Source of the DNA: Halobacteriovorax sp.
Lineage (GTDB): Bacteria > Bdellovibrionota > Bacteriovoracia > Bacteriovoracales > Bacteriovoracaceae
Length of the DNA stretch: 64,000 nt
Assembly (NCBI GenBank): GCA_002720865.1
Contig: PBIO01000014.1
Coordinates: 434,001 to 498,000, forward strand
Reading direction: 5' to 3'
Under the pieces are notes generated by a model. That model was not told the DNA's origin, searched no databases, and was given only the letters and a program-made list of their open reading frames with translations. This document shows positions 25,569 to 32,393 of the stretch, piece after piece. Within the stretch, counting starts at the first letter, position 1, and each line of letters begins with the position of its first letter. The translations under genes and the position numbers were made by a program.

Positions 25569-26769
25569 TGTAACTCCAGGAAAACTAGAAAAAACCATAG
25601 AAGTACCTACTTCTAAATCATACGCTAATAGAGTTCTTATTTTGGCCGCGATTACACCTGGTAGCGCTACTATTAGTAATATTCCTGAATCCACTGATGT
25701 CACAAAGATGATTGGGTTATTACAGCAGATTGGCTTAGAAATAGAGCAAAGCGGGTCCACGGTTACTGTTAAGAATAGTTTTCCAGAATGTGAGAAATCA
25801 GAAGGGCAAACTCTTTTAACGGGAGATGGAGGAACGACAAATCGATTTATCCTTCCGCTCTTGGCCCGAGGAAAGCAAGAATATATTTTAGAACCGGAAG
25901 GGCATATGAGAAATCGCCCTATGGAACCTCTAACTAAGGCCCTTAAAGAAATTGGTGTCAAAATTGAAGTTGAGTCCGATAAGGGTTGGCTTTCAGTAAA
26001 GGGACCTTTTCCTTCTGAAGCAAGAAGAGTGGAAGTTGACTGTAAAGACTCGACCCAATTTATCACAGGATTAAGTCTCGCTAGCGCTGATTGTGAGTTA
26101 GAGTTTGTTCCCATTGGTTTAGACGCAAGTCTTGCATACTTTCTAATGACCAAGCACTTGATTGAAGAGTTTAAAGCTCAGCAGAGGGAGTGGGAAATCC
26201 CCGTTGATTTTTCTAGCCTTGGTTATCCATTGGCTCTTGCGGCCGTTAGTGGAAAGGTCAGTGTAACGAACTGTACTCGATTCGATGACTTTCAAGCAGA
26301 TGCAGTTTTTTTAAAAGTACTCGAGGAGATGGGGGCAGAACCAGTTTTTGATAAATCTGGTTTAAGTTTAGTTAAACCAGAATATTTAATGCCTTTTGAG
26401 ATTGATGGATCGAGCTGTCCGGATCTTGTTCCTACATTGGCCTTTGTAGCAGCTTATGCCGCAGGATCCAGTTATATTAGAAATATCGAGATCCTCCGTC
26501 ATAAAGAGTCCGATCGGGTCGAAGAAGTGCTTTCCCTTCTTAAAGCCTTCGGCATCGAGTTCGAGTTCGATAGCAAAACCCACAATCTTATCATTTACGG
26601 GAACCCCGCCAATGCGGGAACTTCTCCCGCGGTCGACTACAACCCTCCAGCCGACCATCGAATCGTCATGGTGGCTTATCTTTTTATGCGAATGAATGCC
26701 GGTGGCACTCTTACTAACTTTCATCATGTTAAAAAATCCTTTCCAAGCTTTTTTGAAGTACTCGGATAA
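25552..26769 (+). CDS. aroA: 3-phosphoshikimate 1-carboxyvinyltransferase (EPSP synthase)
   Basis: Transfers enolpyruvyl from PEP to shikimate-3-phosphate. K22, S23 and R27 (in SKSYANR) have the same numbers as in the E. coli enzyme. GGTTNR, RNRPM and the RHKESDR motif follow. The start is GTG inside the aroB 3' end. Length 405 is a little shorter than the usual 425. From about 26490 to 26670 the base composition jumps: I count 33 G/C in the 60 bases 26581-26640, against a clearly AT-richer gene body. The patch encodes the KESDR region, yet the frame stays intact. Confidence 0.93.
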   Translation: MTTPYSVTPGKLEKTIEVPTSKSYANRVLILAAITPGSATISNIPESTDVTKMIGLLQQIGLEIEQSGSTVTVKNSFPECEKSEGQTLLTGDGGTTNRFILPLLARGKQEYILEPEGHMRNRPMEPLTKALKEIGVKIEVESDKGWLSVKGPFPSEARRVEVDCKDSTQFITGLSLASADCELEFVPIGLDASLAYFLMTKHLIEEFKAQQREWEIPVDFSSLGYPLALAAVSGKVSVTNCTRFDDFQADAVFLKVLEEMGAEPVFDKSGLSLVKPEYLMPFEIDGSSCPDLVPTLAFVAAYAAGSSYIRNIEILRHKESDRVEEVLSLLKAFGIEFEFDSKTHNLIIYGNPANAGTSPAVDYNPPADHRIVMVAYLFMRMNAGGTLTNFHHVKKSFPSFFEVLG

Positions 26770-26773
26770 AGAA

Positions 26774-26807
26774 CTCTTGGAGGAAAACCTCCAAGAGCCT
26801 TGTTTTT
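26774..26807 (+). terminator. Rho-independent terminator after aroA
   Basis: Perfect ten-pair stem CTCTTGGAGG / CCTCCAAGAG around AAAA, then CCTTGTTTTT. It ends just beyond the convergent DUF1854 stop and could act in both directions. Confidence 0.85.
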
Positions 26808-26809
26808 CA

Positions 26810-27289
26810 TCAATGAACGTATGGTGACAAGTTTTTCTGAGAAACAGGATCGAGAAGATTTACATTCTCGATTTTAAATATATCACCAGCTAAGTCTTCA
26901 ATTAGGATAGAACCGTCGGGGAGGAATTCAGGCCAGTCTTCCAACTTAGTGTGAAAGATCCTCTTACCCTGTTCGGTTAAAACCGTGTACTCACGGAGCT
27001 CTACATCTTCTTCAATATGCAGAACTTTTTCTACCTTCATGACAAACTCGGCGGCTTTTAGATATTCCTCAACGGTTAATCTTGTTAATACGTCCAAGTC
27101 TTTTAAATTTTCAATTAGGAAAACTTCATTTTCCTTTTCATCTCTTAGGGAGAGAAACTCCATGGGTTCAGACCAAGGAAAACATTGCTTAATGGTCACC
27201 TCCGTCTTTTTACCCGCTTGCTCGAAAGTAAGCTGGTGTGATTCTCCCATATAAATTTTGTAGTCATCGACTAACTGTAATGCAGACAT
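26810..27289 (-). CDS. DUF1854 family protein
   Basis: Cytoplasmic protein of 159 residues that fits the DUF1854 family; members are encoded beside a specific ABC exporter, and in some proteobacteria the pair is found with cyanophycin genes. No cyanophycin synthetase is in this window. The frame is open to a GTG at 27298, but that codon lies inside an exceptionally long Shine-Dalgarno sequence; the ATG at 27289 right after it is the evident start. It is the last gene of the operon behind the ABC transporter, with a hairpin between them. Confidence 0.7.
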   Translation of the reverse strand: MSALQLVDDYKIYMGESHQLTFEQAGKKTEVTIKQCFPWSEPMEFLSLRDEKENEVFLIENLKDLDVLTRLTVEEYLKAAEFVMKVEKVLHIEEDVELREYTVLTEQGKRIFHTKLEDWPEFLPDGSILIEDLAGDIFKIENVNLLDPVSQKNLSPYVH

Positions 27290-27291
27290 TT

Positions 27292-27306
27292 GGATCACCT
27301 CCTTTT
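27292..27306 (-). promoter_or_regulatory. Extended Shine-Dalgarno of DUF1854 gene
   Basis: Minus strand AAAAGGAGGTGATCC lies two bases before the ATG at 27289. Its last 14 bases are an exact complement of the common bacterial 16S rRNA 3' tail, far longer than usual. It decides the start. Confidence 0.75.
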
Positions 27307-27316
27307 CCCTATAGGA

Positions 27317-27342
27317 AGGGGGACGCTTAATTGCGACCCCCT
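27317..27342 (-). other. Intercistronic stem-loop
   Basis: AGGGGG-x-CGC and GCG-x-CCCCCT form a nine-pair stem with one mismatch around a six-base loop, between the ABC transporter stop and the DUF1854 ribosome-binding site. No T-run follows on the minus strand, so it may protect or separate the messages rather than terminate them. Confidence 0.55.
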
Positions 27343-27363
27343 AGATTAAAACTCGCGTTTTAA

Positions 27364-29664
27364 TTAAAGAGCAAAATATTCACTCATTTCTTGTTGCATC
27401 TTATGAAGCTTGCGGTACTCGCCCTCTTCTTTTGATAACAACTCTTCGTGGGTCCCACGCTCTACAATCTCACCGTTATCTATCACGAAAATTCGGTTCG
27501 CTTTACGTAGAGTTGATAACCTGTGAGCAACAGCAAACACCGTGCGGCCTTCAATCAACCGATCAAGAGCTTCTTGGATGTTACGCTCAGTTTCCGTATC
27601 TACGGCACTGGTCGCCTCATCAAGAATCAAAACTCTTGGGTTGGCCAAAATCGCCCGAGCAATACTTACTCGCTGTCTTTCACCACCAGATAGAGTATGT
27701 CCTCTCTCTCCCACAACGGTGTCGTAACCGTGAGGAAGCTTACCGATGAAATTATGAGCATTGGCAATTTTAGCCGCTTCAATAATTTCTTTTCTTGAAA
27801 CATTTGGAACACCGTAACCGATATTGTCCAAAATCGTTCCATGAAAGAGGTAAGGGTCCTGAAGAACCATACCAACCTGTCTTCTATACAGACCAAGGTC
27901 TAGATCTTTAATGTTGTGACCGTCGATCGTGATGTCTCCACCATCGATGTCATAAAAACGAGCGATAAGTTTAGTAATCGTAGATTTCCCACCACCGCTG
28001 GTTCCAACAAGTCCGATCATCTCTCCAGGTTTCACATCAAAGTTAATCCCTTTTAAGATTTTCCTTACTCCGTCGTAACTAAAACTCACATTGTTAAATT
28101 GAACATGTCCTTTGACCTCTTCAATCACAATAGGGTTTTCAATATTTTGGATCGTCGGATTCGTATCTAGAATCTCAAAGATCCGGTAGGCACTTGAAAG
28201 TGCCCGGTTTAACATCCTCGCCACCTGACCAATCACTTCAATCGGCTGAGAGAACATTGTGAGATAAAGTAAAAAGCTCACAAAAGTACCAGCTGAAAGA
28301 TAAGCAGCATCAGTTGGGTCAGCAATCAATCTTGGGGTGGCAAAGGCCCAAACCCCAATCACGATGGCGTGAATTCCCATCATCAGCACTGGCCAAAATC
28401 CGGTCCATGCCTGGTGGATATTATTAAACTCCTCCATGATGATCCCGTTTCGGTCATTAAACCTTTTTTTCTCGCGCTCTTCTTGGTTGAAGGCCTTAAC
28501 AACTTGTACTCCTGGAATAGTATCCGAAAGTACATTTGTAAGGTCTGACCACTTTCTCCAAGCTTTAAGAAACAGTCTTTTCATTCCTTCTCCGTGGCGA
28601 TAAATCGCAAACAGAAGAAGTGGAACTGGGATGGTCATAATAAGACCTAATTTCCAGTCCATTGAAATCAAGACAGCACTTAATCCCGAAAGAGTGATGA
28701 GGGCGATTCCTACCTCAACCACACCAAAAGCGACGAAGTCCCAAATTCGATCAGTGTCTGAACTTACTCGGCTAATAATAGAACCCGTTTGTTTCTTAGA
28801 GTAGAAGTCCATGCTCAAAGTTTGCAGGTGAGCATAAAGTTCATCTCTTAGGTCCCTAGCCACTTTTTCCCCCAAGATCGACATTTTATTTAGCCGTAGC
28901 CAAACAAAAAACTCTCTTAAAACGTAAGTTGCCGTCAGTGCACCAACCAAAATCCAGGCCATAGTAGAAGCTTCATTCACGGATAGAACTCCATCCTGAA
29001 AAGGCTTCACAACCTGGTCAATTAAGTAACCAGAAACATACGCAGGCACCAAAGAGACGGCCGTTGTTAATACAGCACCGGCCGTCCCAATAGCGAGCTC
29101 ACGCTTGTACGGAAGGAGGTAGGCGAGCAATCGCCAGAGGGCCTGCTTCTTGTCTGTACTCACGGAGTTCTGTGCCTCAAGAACCGGCTTCAATACAGAA
29201 TTTACATATTCCTCGTCTGCATTTACTCCCGGATCTACTTGGTACTCCTGATCCTTAATTTTTTCCTCAATCAAATACTTGAGGTGACCCATAATAATCT
29301 TCTGTCTCTGTGTAAACCGCCAGGTTGCCACAGGTGGAAGATCATTCGAGGTCAAACAGATAAAAGTGCTACAACTTAAAGAAGAGTTTTCCTTAATATC
29401 GCTAATCCTTTCAATCGGGACCCGCACTTCAATCTTCAATCTTTCCTCTTCACCATGTCTTTTCACTATGAAGAGGTTCTTTTTTGTTAGAATGACCCAG
29501 GCTTCTTGAAACTTAAGCCTCTCATCTAAATCGGATAGGCCGTAAAGCTGAATCCGCGGGTCTTCCTCCATTCTTTCCAAAAGCTTCTTAACTTCCTTTG
29601 GAAGCCCACCCTCTTGCCGAAGGTGGGTCTTAATAAATTGTTGTTTTCTATTTAACGTTTCCAT
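27364..29664 (-). CDS. ABC exporter (fused TMD-NBD) with N-terminal PH-like extension
   Basis: Half-transporter of the MsbA/ABCB type, 766 residues. The ATPase domain has Walker A GTSGGGKST at 554-562, the LSGGE signature at 658-662 and Walker B VLILDE at 678-683; six membrane helices lie at about 190-480. About 170 residues precede the first helix; residues 37-135 look like a small beta-rich domain (strands with VILTKKNLFIVKR and VPIERISDI) of PH type. This extension and the DUF1854 partner define a subfamily seen near cyanophycin genes in some bacteria. Substrate unknown. GC content is higher than in its neighbours in parts. Confidence 0.8.
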   Translation of the reverse strand: METLNRKQQFIKTHLRQEGGLPKEVKKLLERMEEDPRIQLYGLSDLDERLKFQEAWVILTKKNLFIVKRHGEEERLKIEVRVPIERISDIKENSSLSCSTFICLTSNDLPPVATWRFTQRQKIIMGHLKYLIEEKIKDQEYQVDPGVNADEEYVNSVLKPVLEAQNSVSTDKKQALWRLLAYLLPYKRELAIGTAGAVLTTAVSLVPAYVSGYLIDQVVKPFQDGVLSVNEASTMAWILVGALTATYVLREFFVWLRLNKMSILGEKVARDLRDELYAHLQTLSMDFYSKKQTGSIISRVSSDTDRIWDFVAFGVVEVGIALITLSGLSAVLISMDWKLGLIMTIPVPLLLFAIYRHGEGMKRLFLKAWRKWSDLTNVLSDTIPGVQVVKAFNQEEREKKRFNDRNGIIMEEFNNIHQAWTGFWPVLMMGIHAIVIGVWAFATPRLIADPTDAAYLSAGTFVSFLLYLTMFSQPIEVIGQVARMLNRALSSAYRIFEILDTNPTIQNIENPIVIEEVKGHVQFNNVSFSYDGVRKILKGINFDVKPGEMIGLVGTSGGGKSTITKLIARFYDIDGGDITIDGHNIKDLDLGLYRRQVGMVLQDPYLFHGTILDNIGYGVPNVSRKEIIEAAKIANAHNFIGKLPHGYDTVVGERGHTLSGGERQRVSIARAILANPRVLILDEATSAVDTETERNIQEALDRLIEGRTVFAVAHRLSTLRKANRIFVIDNGEIVERGTHEELLSKEEGEYRKLHKMQQEMSEYFAL

Positions 29665-29700
29665 TTCTTTCTCGTTCTTTTTGCCTGAATCAAATCGGGC

Positions 29701-29976
29701 TTAGTTTAAATTGGGAGGATGAGTGTAGTGTGCATAATGACCCGAAGGTGCGTTATCCATTACATTCTCATACTTTCCGGGACTTACTGATCTTCTTAAG
29801 GTTCTCCCTGTAAGAAGGGTTTCTGCTAAAAGCTTAAAACCAGTCAGTATTTTCCGAGTCGTATGGTTTAAGAGTCTCCAGCTTCTTCGCCAAAGCAACT
29901 CCCATGCTCTCATCCAACTTATTAGCTCACTGCTAACATTCAAAAACTCTAGTAATTTCATCCGATTGCTGTACAT
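29701..29976 (-). CDS. Small basic protein upstream of ABC exporter
   Basis: Protein of 91 residues, Arg- and Leu-rich, helical in the first half, with a His/Tyr-rich tail ending in PPNLN. The ATG at 29976 has TTGGAGAAA upstream; an in-frame TTG at 29988 is less likely. It lies 36 bases before the ABC transporter on the same strand and is probably part of that operon. No family is recognised. Confidence 0.45.
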   Translation of the reverse strand: MYSNRMKLLEFLNVSSELISWMRAWELLWRRSWRLLNHTTRKILTGFKLLAETLLTGRTLRRSVSPGKYENVMDNAPSGHYAHYTHPPNLN

Positions 29977-29988
29977 ATATTTCTCCAA

Positions 29989-30155
29989 TATTTAGTTTTG
30001 TTTATGTCTTTCGTTTTGGAGAGCGACGATCTTGGCCTTAGAGATCGTAGAACTTTAAACGATTGACGGTTTTTGAACTAAAAAGGCGAATCCTTGCGCC
30101 GGGAAACTCCGTTCCAGCTCAGTTCTTTATAAATTTTAGTTTTTTGGTCTAAGTG
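29989..30155 (-). other. Leader region with inverted repeat
   Basis: Gene-free leader upstream of the 91-residue protein. It contains a seven-pair inverted repeat, ACGATCT (30026-30032) / AGATCGT (30042-30048). On the minus strand there is also GGCG-N8-CGCC followed by TTTTTA near 30095-30117, which could be a weak terminator after the 44-codon ORF. No recognised riboswitch is visible. Confidence 0.35.
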
Positions 30156-30290
30156 TTATTTTCTAATTCTGTAGAAATCACTTAGTGCGAAGCCTAACGG
30201 CTTGAGATCAGAGGCCATCACAACGCAGACGGAATTTCCGCCATTTACCATTCCCATGAATTTTAAAATCGAGATGATAATGTTATCCAT
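30156..30290 (-). CDS. Small protein (44 aa) with strong ribosome-binding site
   Basis: Complete 44-codon ORF (start MDNIIIS, end YRIRK). The ATG is preceded by AGAGGAGG, one of the best ribosome-binding sites in the window, and a minus-strand TTGACA lies about 80 bases upstream. The first half is moderately hydrophobic with Gly/Asn, and the tail is basic. It sits in a gap otherwise empty of genes. No family recognised; short lineage-specific proteins like this are often missed. Confidence 0.5.
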   Translation of the reverse strand: MDNIIISILKFMGMVNGGNSVCVVMASDLKPLGFALSDFYRIRK

Positions 30291-30371
30291 AATGGACCTC
30301 CTCTTAATTGAGTATTCGAAAAAGACGTAAATGTCTTTGACTTGTTTCTAAAGTAACGCATTAAAAATTAT

Positions 30372-30377
30372 TGTCAA
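30372..30377 (-). promoter_or_regulatory. Candidate -35 box for the 44-codon ORF
   Basis: Minus-strand TTGACA with a weak TACTTT at a 16-base spacing. The surrounding 30291-30565 is very AT-rich, with long T tracts and one GGCCC/GGGCC inverted repeat (30483-30517); I see no further gene there. Confidence 0.35.
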
Positions 30378-30565
30378 ACTTTTTTTACGTTTTTTTTTAA
30401 ATAAAATTGACTTTTATTTTTTCAATAATTTTTCTCCCTCTATAGTAAGTTTTAAAAGCACCATGAATAACTATTCTGATAAGGCCCGAAAGACCCATTT
30501 TCCCTAGGTAAAGGGCCGTTGAGTATTAATGAGATTATTGAAAATAGAGACAGAAAAAATATTTT

Positions 30566-30994
30566 CTAATCTTCGTAAAAAATTCCTGAATAAAGCGAGG
30601 CTTCGCCGGCAATTATTAGTTCTACCTTAACCTCATGACCTTTTTCTGGTTTCGAGATTAATAGTTCCTTAAGAATAAATTTCTTCGGATGCACTTGTTT
30701 CATCCCAAGTGTCTCGAAATTTACAATTTCATTTCCTTCAATAGAGATAATTACTCGGCTAATGGTAGTGATATCAATATCAAAATTAAAAAGATCTAAT
30801 TCTAGCGTTGGGTTTTTCTCTTTTGAATATTGCTTAAGCTCTACTTCACCAATGAACTCATTGGAACCTTCTTTAACTAGTTTCGCCTCATACTCCCAAA
30901 TCTTTCTCTTACCAAAAAAGATTCCCATCATAAAAAAAAGAATAAGAAAGTGCCACCAGACAAAGTTTTCAAAGAGAGCTTTAAGCTGTTCCAT
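30566..30994 (-). CDS. Membrane-anchored protein of unknown function
   Basis: 142-residue protein with one N-terminal membrane helix (about residues 12-29, WWHFLILFFMMGIFFG) and a soluble, beta-rich rest with alternating charged and hydrophobic residues. It starts five bases after the next upstream gene's stop on the same strand, so they may be co-transcribed. Family not recognised. Confidence 0.6.
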   Translation of the reverse strand: MEQLKALFENFVWWHFLILFFMMGIFFGKRKIWEYEAKLVKEGSNEFIGEVELKQYSKEKNPTLELDLFNFDIDITTISRVIISIEGNEIVNFETLGMKQVHPKKFILKELLISKPEKGHEVKVELIIAGEASLYSGIFYED

Positions 30995-30999
30995 ATTTT

Positions 31000-31560
31000 T
31001 TACTTACTAAAAGTTATTGGATGAACCTTTGTAGGTCTCTTTGCAGGATCAGTTATATTCCAAGCATAAGGAATCCCACCAAACTGCAAGACAGAATTTT
31101 TGTACTTAATAATATCATACAGTGTTTCACCAACAGTCGGCATTTGATTGGGGTGACAATAAAGACCGCTCACATTTCGTGGCCTATTAATTTTCCAATC
31201 CTTAATTCCACAGCTGTTATTATGGTTCAAGTCGTTATAGTAATCGACTACATCTTCATGGAGTAAAACCATAAAAACATGTGTCGGTGTGTGATCAAAT
31301 TCTACAAGCTCACCAACCTGAGAACCGAGTGTATAATCCGAACCATAAATAACTGTAAGCGATGGCTTTTGACACTTCTTATCCATAAAAAGTTGAAAGG
31401 CCGAATAAAAATCACCCTTATCCATATAGGCCGTCATCTTAAAAGAGTGCCGATCATTTTGCCCAATTGGATGACAATCAGAATAATGATTTCCCCGCGG
31501 AGTTGCCGCTAAGAGAACACTTGAAAAGCCCACTAGGGCGATCGTTAGAAGTTTTTTCAT
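31000..31560 (-). CDS. Secreted protein of unknown function
   Basis: 186 residues, signal peptide ending near residue 19 (LLAA). The mature part has four Cys (two likely disulfides), is rich in His, Tyr and Asn, and shows a segment GDFYSAFQLFMDKKCQKPS followed by beta-like strands. It looks like a small periplasmic or extracellular beta-fold protein. No known domain is recognised. Neighbours on both sides are also small exported proteins. Confidence 0.65.
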   Translation of the reverse strand: MKKLLTIALVGFSSVLLAATPRGNHYSDCHPIGQNDRHSFKMTAYMDKGDFYSAFQLFMDKKCQKPSLTVIYGSDYTLGSQVGELVEFDHTPTHVFMVLLHEDVVDYYNDLNHNNSCGIKDWKINRPRNVSGLYCHPNQMPTVGETLYDIIKYKNSVLQFGGIPYAWNITDPAKRPTKVHPITFSK

Positions 31561-31611
31561 AACCTAATTAGGCTCCACTTTTTTCCCCTTGTAAAGGTAC
31601 GCGTACTTTAA

Positions 31612-32097
31612 TTAAGGGTTATTAATTTCAAATAATTGGCTAGAAACATTTGAACCGGAACCCCACTCAACTAGGCTAGAGGTATACCTTGAACCTCGCT
31701 GTAATGATCCGATATTTACGCGAATGAAATTTTTTCGATCTAAAAAAGAAACGGATAAGTTTTCAGAACTGAGACTACTATTTTTTGATACTCTCAATAC
31801 ACAAGATGGACCTACTCTTTGGTCGTTAACTTCTTTAGTACACCAATCGTAAACGCTGCCTAATTTTCCACTTTCTTGCATCAATTCTTTATATAAGATT
31901 TTATTGCCTGGAATTAGGTTGGCGTAAAGAACTCTTAAAACATCATTTCTTTTCTTACAAAATTTTTTAAATTCAGGACCTGAAAGAGATTTTCCGTTTT
32001 CACAAATAAAACTAGACTGAATTTTTATATCTAAGTTTGGTCTTTCAGTGGCAAAGCAGAGTCCCGAGAGGGAAAAAAGAATAACTATAAACTTCAT
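31612..32097 (-). CDS. Secreted protein of unknown function
   Basis: 161 residues from the ATG at 32097, chosen because AAGGA precedes it and it gives a clean signal peptide (MKFIVILFSLSGLCFA); an upstream in-frame start would add 11 basic residues. Four Cys are in the mature part. No known domain is recognised. Between it and the rightward toxin-like gene lie about 300 bases without a gene. Confidence 0.6.
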   Translation of the reverse strand: MKFIVILFSLSGLCFATERPNLDIKIQSSFICENGKSLSGPEFKKFCKKRNDVLRVLYANLIPGNKILYKELMQESGKLGSVYDWCTKEVNDQRVGPSCVLRVSKNSSLSSENLSVSFLDRKNFIRVNIGSLQRGSRYTSSLVEWGSGSNVSSQLFEINNP

Positions 32098-32377
32098 GAT
32101 TCTAGTCCTTTTTGATGATTTATTATTCAAAATTATGTGGCATTAGAGACGCTTAGTAAAAGTAACGATGTACAAAAAAAGATGGTGGGTCATTGAGTTC
32201 ACTTAGTAAACTCATGAAATTGTCCCACATGGTTGATATTGTTAGAAGATTAACTTAAGCAATTTAACTTGGCATTAAACTAAGTGAAAAGATGAAGTGC
32301 GGGCTTAGATAACCCGTAGAAATCATTTAAATAAATATCTATTTATCATCAAATCCTAAGTATTTGACTAAATTACA

Positions 32378-32393
32378 CCGATAATAATATCGG
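32378..32393 (+). other. Inverted repeat abutting a start codon
   Basis: CCGATA-ATAA-TATCGG is a perfect six-pair repeat ending at the base before the ATG at 32394. There is no Shine-Dalgarno sequence in the usual place, so the stem may control translation, or it may be an operator. A TTGACT lies at 32364-32369. Confidence 0.45.

Noticed and set aside
26386-26727. Long opposite-strand and other-frame ORFs in aroA
   Set aside because: They come from the GC-rich patch, which has few stop codons; aroA motifs are continuous.
27292-27306. Plus-strand sequence identical to the 16S rRNA 3' tail, as if an rRNA remnant
   Set aside because: The bases before it do not match helix 45 of 16S; it is the extended Shine-Dalgarno of a leftward gene.
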